Assembly: GCA_018262395.1 (NCBI GenBank)
Contig: JAGSYM010000101.1
Span: 1 to 6,497, forward strand
DNA length: 6,497 nucleotides
Source: Nitrospirota bacterium
GTDB taxonomy: Bacteria > Nitrospirota > Thermodesulfovibrionia > Thermodesulfovibrionales > SM23-35
Direction: 5' to 3'
Shown here: piece by piece, positions 1 to 5,816 of the stretch
Layout of the letters: each line of letters begins with the position of its first letter
Numbering within the stretch: the first letter of the stretch is position 1
Translations under genes and position numbers: made by a program
Notes under the pieces: generated by a model
The model's database searches: none
What the model was told of the DNA's origin: nothing
The model's input: only the letters and a program-made list of their open reading frames with translations

Positions 1-716
1 AACTCTTCTACGTTATCGGGTATGATTCTGAATCTGACGGGATCGCCTCCCCATTCAGAGACGAGTCCGCCCAGGACCCTGGAATTATATTCGATGATAT
101 CACCCCTCTTGAGGTCCGAACCGGGTTCGACGATCTCCGTCCCTGTAGGGATAATAACTATTTTCGGCTTTTGTCGAACCAGTACCTCAATATGACCTCC
201 TGCAAGCATTGCGCCGATATCAACAGGCCTTATAACTTGATTTTCGGGCAATATCAATTCCGTTGCTACGATGTCCTCTCCGATTACCCTGACATGCTGC
301 CAAGGAGTCGCGGGGGATATGATTTCGATGTATTTGTCATGCCCTAATCCTGATTCCGTATCCCTAATAATATTTACATCCTCGATCATTATGACTGCAT
401 TAAACCCATCCGGCATCGGGTCACCGGTATCGACGTATAAGGCCTGTTCTCCTATTTTGAGTCTTTTCTGGTTTCGCTCAGACGCACCAAAGGTTTCTGC
501 AAATCTAACTGCATAACCGTCCATTGCTGAGGAATGATAAAAGGGAGAGGATATTTTTGCGGTCACTGCCTCTGCAGTGACCCTTCCGAGAGAATTTATG
601 ATCTCAATTTTTTCGCCTGAAAGAGGTCGCATAACTCCTTCGGAATTAAGCTTCTTAAGCCACTCCGCAAGTGCCTCATTTAAAGGCACGCTTGAAAGAT
701 AAATATTACGGGACAT
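1..716 (-). CDS. moeA: Molybdopterin molybdenumtransferase MoeA, N-terminal part (runs off the left edge)
   Basis: MoeA inserts molybdate (or tungstate) into adenylylated molybdopterin in the cytoplasm, the last step before the mature Mo or W cofactor. The 238 visible codons carry the MoeA landmarks in order: SSPFYHSSAMDGYAV at about residues 56-70 with the conserved Asp of MDGYAV, DTGDPMPDGFNAVIMIED at about 96-113, RVIGEDI at about 143-149, PVDIGAMLAGG at about 164-174, and the start of the MoCF-type domain with KIVIIPTGTEIVEPG (185-199) and GDIIEYNSRVL (205-215). The rest of the catalytic domain and the C-terminal domain lie outside the window. The start is the ATG at 716-714, because an in-frame TAA lies three codons upstream. 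The Shine-Dalgarno is weak. The stop codon of a degraded upstream reading frame ends 2 nt before this ATG, so the gene was probably translated as part of an operon. It points away from the formate dehydrogenase genes, which need its product. The family call is secure; which MoeA paralogue this is cannot be told. Confidence 0.95.
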   Translation of the reverse strand, partial: MSRNIYLSSVPLNEALAEWLKKLNSEGVMRPLSGEKIEIINSLGRVTAEAVTAKISSPFYHSSAMDGYAVRFAETFGASERNQKRLKIGEQALYVDTGDPMPDGFNAVIMIEDVNIIRDTESGLGHDKYIEIISPATPWQHVRVIGEDIVATELILPENQVIRPVDIGAMLAGGHIEVLVRQKPKIVIIPTGTEIVEPGSDLKRGDIIEYNSRVLGGLVSEWGGDPVRFRIIPDNVEE

Positions 717-718
717 TT

Positions 719-966
719 TTATTTACCGGGCACCCTTTTCATCTTGGTCTTCAATTGATTGAGATTAGATGTTTTTTCCCTCTTTTCCTGCCTGACTTCA
801 ATCTCAGTTTTTTCACTTACGTTATCCGAAAAAATTTTTCTTTACCATTATAATACCCGATACGCGGATTATCTATGCCTCTTTCGATTATGTCCCTAAG
901 TCTTGAACTATTGTTATCTTGCCATCCATCCACATCTTTACTAAAGATGAGGTTAAAGCGAAAAGT
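719..966 (-). pseudogene. Remnant of an unidentified gene directly upstream of moeA (frameshifted, no start)
   Basis: Two overlapping minus-strand open frames look like pieces of one gene. The 5' piece (966 to 817, 49 codons) includes FNLIFSKDVDGWQDNN and RDIIERGIDNPRIGYYNGKE. The 3' piece (841 to 719, 40 codons) includes SDNVSEKTEIEVRQEKRE and ends KMKRVPGK. A net shift of +1 or -2 nt inside the A5T6 tract at 829-839 would join them into about 80 codons. The final TAA (721-719) lies 2 nt before the moeA ATG, as expected for a translationally coupled operon gene, and the 3' piece is charged and protein-like. No ATG or convincing start exists in frame: only a GTG at 933-931 without a Shine-Dalgarno, and a stop lies at 969-967, so the 5' end is missing or displaced. 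The product is not recognised. The FNLIFSKDVDGWQ stretch faintly recalls the C-terminal OB region of RecJ-type exonucleases, but that is a guess. A real short gene with a sequencing error is the main alternative. Confidence 0.4.
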
Positions 967-1006
967 TTAACTTGTTACCTTTTCGAGCTTTATGTTAGCT
1001 TAGAAC

Positions 1007-1096
1007 ATGATTGGAAAGATAGTCTCCCTCAATATCAGTGAGAAGAAATGCGTAAGGAAAAAGCCGGTAAAAGAGGTCTCCCTTAAAGCCGAATAA
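1007..1096 (+). pseudogene. N-terminal remnant of a MOSC-domain protein gene
   Basis: The frame from the ATG at 1007 gives 29 residues, MIGKIVSLNISEKKCVRKKP followed by VKEVSLKAE, before a TAA at 1094-1096. This matches, from memory, the usual N-terminus of small stand-alone MOSC proteins (about 150 residues), which typically begin with a strand of the type M-x-K-(I/V)-V-x-I-N-I-S-E-K-K-G-x-x-K and reach a GDAHAG-type motif soon after. Here the frame stops just before that motif is expected. The following in-frame stretch (1097-1201, with EVHPEGLPAKFDVAGK) does not look like MOSC and contains no GDAHAG or conserved Cys. MOSC proteins relate to Mo-cofactor sulfur chemistry, which suits neighbours moeA and formate dehydrogenase. 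No good Shine-Dalgarno precedes the ATG. The call is therefore a truncated, non-functional remnant. The similarity is recalled rather than searched. Confidence 0.5.
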
Positions 1097-1258
1097 GGCA
1101 AAGGTTCACAAAAATATGAGGTGCACCCTGAAGGTCTTCCCGCTAAATTTGACGTTGCCGGTAAATCCTCTTTTTTGAGTCTCTGGGAAACTCTCCGTAT
1201 TTAAAACTACGAATAACGTATTTGTTTAAAAATTATGCTGACTGTCCATCATTGCAGA

Positions 1259-1291
1259 AATGAAAATAAATCACCACTTCAATGAAAATAA
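1259..1291 (+). repeat. 11-nt direct repeat AATGAAAATAA, two copies 22 nt apart
   Basis: AATGAAAATAA occurs at 1259-1269 and again at 1281-1291, each followed within one base by TCA. The start-to-start distance of 22 nt is about two turns of B-DNA, so both copies would face the same side of the helix. They lie just upstream of the proposed -35 box at 1297-1302, a usual place for an activator. Chance occurrence in AT-rich DNA is possible, and no known regulator is recognised. Confidence 0.4.
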
Positions 1292-1296
1292 TCAAT

Positions 1297-1325
1297 TTGC
1301 ATTGCCTTCTGGGACAACCTATACT
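1297..1325 (+). promoter_or_regulatory. Candidate sigma70-type promoter for the FmdE-family gene
   Basis: TTGCAT at 1297-1302 and TATACT at 1320-1325 are separated by exactly 17 nt. The -10 box differs from TATAAT at one base; the -35 box keeps TTG but is otherwise poor. Transcription would begin near 1332, leaving a leader of about 75 nt before the ATG at 1408. The direct repeats upstream and the palindrome over the -10 box fit a regulated promoter. No sigma54 GG-N10-GC element was found here. Confidence 0.4.
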
Positions 1326-1342
1326 TTATTTGAAATAAAGTA
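1322..1342. promoter_or_regulatory. Perfect 21-bp palindrome, likely operator
   Basis: The left arm TACTTTATTT (1322-1331) and right arm AAATAAAGTA (1333-1342) are exact reverse complements around a single G at 1332, giving ten matched pairs. It overlaps the -10 box and the expected transcription start of the candidate promoter, the classical place for a dimeric repressor. It is not a terminator: it is AT-rich, the one-base centre leaves no room for an RNA loop, and no T-run follows. The cognate regulator is unknown and none is encoded in this window. Confidence 0.5.
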
Positions 1343-1391
1343 ACCTGCTGTATTCTTGAGATAAATTACTGCGGTTAGAGATAGAACACGC

Positions 1392-1399
1392 GGAAAGGA
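1392..1399 (+). promoter_or_regulatory. Shine-Dalgarno that decides the FmdE-family start
   Basis: GGAAAGGA (1392-1399) abuts or overlaps the first ATG (1399), which is too close for normal initiation there. Its AGGA core (1396-1399) sits 8 nt before the second in-frame ATG at 1408. The second ATG is therefore preferred, which removes the first three residues of the longest frame. Confidence 0.6.
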
Positions 1400-1407
1400 T
1401 GGAAACT

Positions 1408-1977
1408 ATGACCAAGAATACTTTTGACGTAGAGGACTATCTGTATCGGGTCAAGTCATTTCATGGACATTTGGCACCGGGGGTAGTCATCGGAGGATAC
1501 ATGGTGCATCTGGCCAGGACCAACCTGCCTGTAGGAGTGCTTTTTGACGCCGTCTCTGAAACTCCTGCCTGTGTGCCTGATGCGATTCAACTGCTCACCC
1601 CATGTACAGTGGGGAACGGCTGGCTCAAGATTATCAACCTTGGCCGTTTTGCTTTAAGTCTGTATGACAAGTACCATGGGAATGGAGTCCGAGTATTTCT
1701 TGACACTGGCAAATTAGAACAATGGCCGGAAATAAAGGCCTGGTTCCTCAAACTCAAGTCCAGAAAAGAACAAAACTCAGAAGAGATTCTCTATCAGATT
1801 AAGCAAGCGGGTGTGGAAATATGCGGGGCGCGTCCCGTGCAGATTAAGCCGGAATTTCTTAAAAAACGTGATAAGGGCAAGATCGCAATATGTTCGTCAT
1901 GCGGAGAAGCTTATCCTTTGAAGGATGGCAGCATCTGTCTCGCGTGTCAGGGGAGTTCACCCTATGTTATGCCTTAA
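1408..1977 (+). CDS. FmdE-family protein with C-terminal zinc ribbon
   Basis: This belongs to the FmdE family, named after a gene in the methanogen formylmethanofuran dehydrogenase operon; its biochemical role in bacteria is not settled. Numbered from the first in-frame ATG (1399), the N-terminal domain shows FHGHLAPGVVIGGYM (21-35) with paired histidines H22 and H24, and ETPACVPDAIQLLTPCTVGN (54-73) with C58 and C69. These His and Cys residues are the family's typical metal-binding candidates. The C-terminus carries a treble-clef or zinc-ribbon module, C165-x2-C168-x11-C180-x2-C183, after a basic linker. No signal peptide or membrane segment is visible, so it should be cytoplasmic. The length (189 residues from the preferred start, 192 from the longest) suits the family. 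It lies 130 nt upstream of the formate dehydrogenase alpha gene on the same strand with no convincing terminator between, so co-transcription is likely. A role in supplying or sensing Mo/W cofactor for the dehydrogenase is an inference from context. Confidence 0.88.
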   Translation: MTKNTFDVEDYLYRVKSFHGHLAPGVVIGGYMVHLARTNLPVGVLFDAVSETPACVPDAIQLLTPCTVGNGWLKIINLGRFALSLYDKYHGNGVRVFLDTGKLEQWPEIKAWFLKLKSRKEQNSEEILYQIKQAGVEICGARPVQIKPEFLKKRDKGKIAICSSCGEAYPLKDGSICLACQGSSPYVMP

Positions 1978-2107
1978 TGTCCCAAGGCAAATGCGGAGGA
2001 TGAAAAACCCGTGAGGACTCATGCAGGATAGGAATAGATCAAGAGTGAAGAATGACTTTGTTTCATTGGAGTGAGATTTAATTAATTTGGCTTGAAAGGA
2101 GGAAAAA

Positions 2108-5100
2108 ATGAAAGTAACACGGCGAGATTTTTTAGTTAAATCGAGCACCCTTGTCGGTGGGTTGGCACTTTCATCTCTCGGGATCGACCTGAGTCCGGTG
2201 ATAGCCTATGCCGAAGAGATGAAAAAGATCGACAAGGTGAAGAGCGCCAAACAGACCACGTCCATCTGCTGCTATTGTGCGGTTGGATGCGGGCTGATCG
2301 CCAGTATGGACACCAAAACAGGGAAGATCATCAATGTGGAAGGTGATCCTGAGCACCCTATTAACGAGGGTACGCTTTGCGCCAAAGGCGCCGGTACTTA
2401 TCAGACAAGTGCTGCAAACGAACACCGCCTGACAAAGGTGCTCTATCGTGCACCGAACAGCGACAAATGGCAGAACAAGAGCTGGGACTGGGCCATTACC
2501 GAGATCGCAAAAAGAATCAAAAAAACACGCGATACCGGCTTCATTGAGAAGAACAGCAAAGACCAGGTGGTGAACCGCACTGAAAATATCGCCCACATGG
2601 GAAGCTCCAACGTTGACAATGAGGAGTGCTGGCTCATCACAGCCATGGCCCGCTCCATGGGCCTTGTATTTATCGATCATCAGGCCCGGGTTTGACACGC
2701 GCCCACCGTACCGGCTCTGGCAGAGTCGTTCGGACGTGGCGCAATGACAAATCACTGGATAGATATTCAACACAGCGATGTCATCCTCATTCAGGGCAGC
2801 AATGCTGCAGAAAATCATCCCATTTCGTTCAAATGGGTTATGAGAGCCAGGGAGAAAGGGGCCAAACTCATTCATGTTGACCCGCGCTTTACGAGGACAT
2901 CCTCAAAGGCCGATTTCTATGCTCCCTTGCGTTCAGGCACGGACATTGCTTTCCTCGGCGGGATGATCAAGTATATCCTCGAAAACGAAAAATATTTTAA
3001 GGACTATGTTGTTAACTACACGAATGCGCCGTTCCTGGTCAATGATAAGTTCGAGTTCAATGACGGTCTTTTCTCAGGGTATGATCCAGGCACCAGAAAA
3101 TATGACAAAGCGACCTGGACGATAAACAAGGACGCGAATGGTATTGCTGAGAAAGATTTCACGTTGCAGAATCCCCGCTGCGTTTTCCAGCTTTTGAAGA
3201 AGCATTATTCCCGTTACGACATGGAAACGGTCTCGAAGATTACAGGGACTCCTGAGAAAGACCTTCAAACCGTCTATGAAATGTACTCATCCACCGGCGT
3301 TCCCGACAAAGCTGGAACTGTTATGTACGCTCTGGGCCAAACCCATCATACTTCAGCAGTTCAAAACATCAGAACCCTTTGCATGGTTCAGCTCCTGCTC
3401 GGCAATATAGGCATCTGCGGAGGCGGTGTGAACGCCATGCGCGGTGAACCGAACGTGCAGGGCTCAACAGACTTTGCCATATTGTCTGGTTACCTGCCAG
3501 GTTATCTTGCCGCACCCAGGGCGTCTCTGCCTACCCTGGAAGATTACGTCAAGAAAAATACGCCGAAAACCAGTGACCCACGCTCGGCCAACTGGTGGCA
3601 AAATTATCCCAAGTATGCCACCAGTCTTCTCAAGGCCTGGTACGGAGATAAGGCTACAAAGGAAAATGATTTCGGCTATTCATGGGTGCCCAAGCTCGAT
3701 GACGGACAGGACGCCAACATTCTGAACATGATTGACAACATGTACGAAAAAAAGATCAAGGGGCTTATCTGCATCGCCCAGAATCCTGCCGGCAGCCTGC
3801 CTAATTCGAATAAAGTGCGTGAGGGATTAACCAACCTTGATTGGACTGTGCACGTGAACATCTTTAACAACGAAACAGCCTCGTTCTGGAAAGGTCCAGG
3901 CATGGACCCAAAGAAAATCAAGACAGAGGTCTTCCTGCTTCCGGCGGCTGCATCCATAGAAAAACAGGGAAGCGTGGCCAACAGCGGACGCTGGGTCCAG
4001 TGGAAATACGAAGCGGCAAAGGCTCCGGGAGATTGCCTGTATACCGGTGATATCGTAATTCGGATCGTTTCAAAGCTCAAGGAGCTTTATAAAAAAGAAA
4101 AAGGCGCCTTCCCTGATCCGATTCTGAACCTCAAATGGGATTATACCGATGACAAAGGCCGGTTTGATCCTGTGAAGGTTGCCAAGACCACTAACGGCTA
4201 TTTTCTTGAAGATGTCACCATTGGCGACAAGACATACAAGAAGGGCGATTGCGTGCCTGGCTTTGCAAATCTGCAGGCTGATGGCAGGACGTCATCCGGC
4301 TGCTGGATCAGCTGTGGTTCTTTTGCCCAGGATGGTACAAACCTTATGGCCCGCAGAAAAAAGGACGACCCTACTGGTCTCGGACTCTATCCGCAGTGGT
4401 CATGGGCATGGCCTGTCAACAGGCGCATTATCTATAACCGCGCTTCAGTGGACCTGAATGGAAAACCGTACAATCCCAAACGGGCTTTATTAGCCTGGGT
4501 GGACGGAAAATGGGTAGGTGACGTTCCCGATGGCCCATGGCCTCCTATGAGCGATATGGAAAAAGGAAAATACCCGTTCATTATGAAGCCGGACGGCGTT
4601 TCCTCTCTTTTCGGACCGGGACTTGCTGATGGACCTTTCCCTGAGCATTACGAACCTCTTGAAGGTCCGATTGAGAAAAATCCGCTGTCATCTCAGTTGA
4701 AAAATCCTGTCATGAAGATCTTTACAGGCCCATGCGATAAATTTTCCGGCTGTGACCCCAAGTATCCGTTTGTGATGACTACGTATTCCAGTACGGAACA
4801 TTGGTGCTCCGGAGCCCTCACAAGGTGGCAGTCCTGGCTCACCGAGGCTCAGCCCCAGGTATATGTGGAAATCAGTGAAGAACTGGCACAGCTCAGAGGA
4901 ATCAAGAACGGGGATAAGGTGAAAGTTGAGTCTGCCCGTGGTTCTCTGCCCTGTGTGGCAATGGTAACGACCCGGCTGCGCCCCTTCAATTGCGGCGGAC
5001 AGACCGTCCACCTGGTTGGAATGACTTTTAACTATGGCTGGTTGTTCCCGGAGGACTGTGGTGACACTGCCAACCTACTCACCCCCACAGCGGGAGACGC

Positions 5101-5155
5101 TAATGTCGGGACGCCTGAATACAAGGCCTTTATGGTCAATGTGACAAAGGTTTAG
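2108..5155 (+). CDS. fdnG: Formate dehydrogenase-N-type alpha subunit, selenocysteine-containing (fdnG/fdhA)
   Basis: This is the catalytic Mo/W-bis-MGD subunit that oxidises formate to CO2 (or the reverse). It starts with a Tat signal: TRRDFLVK at residues 4-11, a hydrophobic stretch, and a likely cleavage after AYA (33-35), so the enzyme is periplasmic. The [4Fe-4S] motif is C54-x2-C57-x3-C61-x29-C91, with the electron-relay Lys93. The in-frame TGA at 2693-2695 is codon 196 and falls in HQARV-Sec-HAPTV, matching the active-site context of E. coli FdnG; His197 follows. Downstream are GRGAMTNHW, GGGVNAMRGEPNVQG (438-452) with the conserved Arg445, an SVANSGRWVQW segment near 625, and a C-terminal molydopterin-binding domain (about 886-1010). 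Read through the TGA, the protein has 1015 residues, the usual length for the family. The start has AAGGAGG five bases upstream. The stop overlaps the Shine-Dalgarno of the beta subunit gene, so they share an operon. Naive gene callers would split it into a 195- and an 803-residue product. Confidence 0.96.
2693..2740 (+). promoter_or_regulatory. Selenocysteine codon (UGA) and bacterial SECIS region
   Basis: Bacterial selenocysteine insertion needs a hairpin just 3' of the UGA that SelB recognises. Here the hexamer GGCTCT (2714-2719 within one base) begins 18 nt after the TGA, the same offset as the apical loop AGGUCU in the E. coli fdhF SECIS as I recall it, and it is closed by CC and GG. An alternative fold pairs GGCTCT (2713-2718) with AGAGTC (2722-2727) around a GGC loop, with one G-U pair; CCG (2711-2713) and CGG (2731-2733) could instead extend an outer stem. 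The exact fold was judged by eye. Function also requires selA, selB, selC and selD elsewhere in the genome. Confidence 0.75.
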
Positions 5156-5161
5156 GAGGTG
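5154..5161 (+). promoter_or_regulatory. Strong Shine-Dalgarno of the beta subunit gene, overlapping the alpha stop
   Basis: AGGAGGTG begins inside the TAG stop (5153-5155) of the alpha subunit and ends 6 nt before the ATG at 5168. It fixes ATG 5168 as the beta start rather than the GTG at 5159, which lies inside the Shine-Dalgarno itself. The overlap implies translational coupling of alpha and beta. Confidence 0.75.
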
Positions 5162-5167
5162 AAAACT

Positions 5168-5717
5168 ATGTCAAACGGAAAATCAATATTAGTAGATACC
5201 TCATTATGCACCCGACACATGGAAAGTAGTCCGCTTTGCCGACGGCAAGAAAGAGGACGGCAAACCCTACTGGTATTTCTTTACCGATATGTGCCGCCAT
5301 TGTATTCAGCCTCCGTGCAAACTTTCCATAGAGATGACCGTCAAGGATGCGGTAATTCAGGACGAAGCTACGGGAGCAGTCGTATATAACGATAAGACAA
5401 AGAAGGTTTCCTTTGCAGATGTCCTCTGTCCTTACAATATTCCGCGACAGAATCCAAAGACCAAAGTCCTTGCCAAATGCACGATGTGTTTTGACAGGAT
5501 CACAAACGGAATGATCCCTGCCTGCGTCAAATCGTGCCCCACTGGAGCTATGGTATTTGGAGACCGGAAGGAGATCCTGGACATGGCCAAGAAAAGAGTT
5601 GATGATCTGAAGAAAACCTATCCGAAAGCAATGGCCATTAACCCGGATGATGTGAGGGTGATCTTTATCGTCACCGACGACCCAAAGAAATACTGGAAAT
5701 CTGCTGCTGGCGGATAG
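5168..5717 (+). pseudogene. fdhB: Formate dehydrogenase beta subunit (iron-sulfur), internal deletion and frameshift
   Basis: The intact protein is an electron-transfer subunit with several [4Fe-4S] clusters that partners the alpha subunit. The frame from ATG 5168 starts correctly (MSNGKSILVDTSLCT) but then jumps: the bases after ACC (about 5211-5213) continue in another frame as DTWKVVRFADGKKEDGKPYW, then MCRHCIQPPC (from 5289), LCPYNIPR, CTMCFDRITNG and PACVKSCPTGAMVFGDR, ending SAAGG and TAG at 5715-5717. Compared from memory with Desulfovibrio FdhB, about 34 residues between LCT and DTWK are absent. They carry the CxxCxxxC cysteines of the first cluster and the QNPPDLS segment. A loss of about 101 nt (2 modulo 3) accounts for both the gap and the frame change. 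Without it the ribosome makes a 73-residue nonsense product ending at 5389. The remaining sequence has no transmembrane helix, resembling soluble periplasmic FdhB rather than E. coli FdnH. An assembly collapse is the main alternative to a true pseudogene. Confidence 0.85.
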
Positions 5718-5737
5718 CATATAGCTGTCTCTTACAT

Positions 5738-5777
5738 ATGCCTTCCCTGCGTCAAGCAGGGAAGGCATTTTCCTTTC
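5738..5777 (+). terminator. Intrinsic terminator after the beta subunit gene
   Basis: ATGCCTTCCCTGC (5738-5750) and GCAGGGAAGGCAT (5756-5768) form a perfect 13-bp stem around a GTCAA loop, followed by TTTTCCTTT-type sequence from about 5768. It lies 20 nt after the beta subunit stop. No T-run appears on the other side, so it acts on plus-strand transcription only. It should separate the fdh structural genes from fdhE, or let only part of the transcripts through. Confidence 0.88.
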
Positions 5778-5816
5778 ATATCCCTTGTGAATACGAAATT
5801 TATCGGAGGACTTATT

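Larger units (their letters stand above)
717..1398. other. Gene-poor stretch between moeA and the FmdE-family gene
   Basis: This 682-nt stretch separates two divergently oriented gene groups and contains no intact gene that I can defend. The left half holds the two gene remnants described separately. From about 1097 to 1205 there is an open plus-strand frame containing EVHPEGLPAKFDVAGK, of unknown origin and without a start codon. From about 1200 to 1390 the sequence becomes AT-rich and holds the putative control region of the downstream gene: direct repeats, a promoter and a palindrome. I see no tRNA, insertion sequence or CRISPR structure here. Confidence 0.7.

Noticed and set aside
271..516. 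Plus-strand open frame of 81 codons
   Set aside because: It is antisense to well-conserved MoeA motifs and has no protein-like features.
671..853. Plus-strand open frame of 60 codons, hydrophobic
   Set aside because: It overlaps the moeA start and the coupled minus-strand remnant; no Shine-Dalgarno and an unconvincing composition.
849..854. TATAAT on the plus strand as a promoter -10 box
   Set aside because: The -35 position 17 nt upstream (CCGAAA) does not match, and no gene follows in a suitable position.
1970..1989. Hairpin TGCCTT/AAGGCA at the end of the fmdE-like gene as a terminator
   Set aside because: The stem is only 6 bp with an 8-nt loop and no T-run follows, so it should not stop transcription.
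2000..2014. Mini-ORF MKNP before the alpha gene as a leader peptide, or with TGA read as Sec
   Set aside because: GGAGG abuts the ATG with no spacing, and neither the peptide nor the sequence after the TGA looks conserved or SECIS-like.
2171..2875. Long minus-strand open frame of 234 codons
   Set aside because: It lies antisense to the conserved alpha subunit, has no recognisable domain, and the plus-strand frame is certain from Fe-S and Sec motifs.
2744..5155. Separate 803-residue gene starting at ATG 2744
   Set aside because: It is the in-frame continuation of the gene at 2108 through the selenocysteine TGA; the ATG corresponds to the conserved GRGAMTNHW segment within the protein.
5166..5768. 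Minus-strand open frame of 200 codons opposite the beta subunit gene
   Set aside because: The plus strand carries clear ferredoxin-type motifs; the antisense frame has none and starts inside the terminator hairpin.
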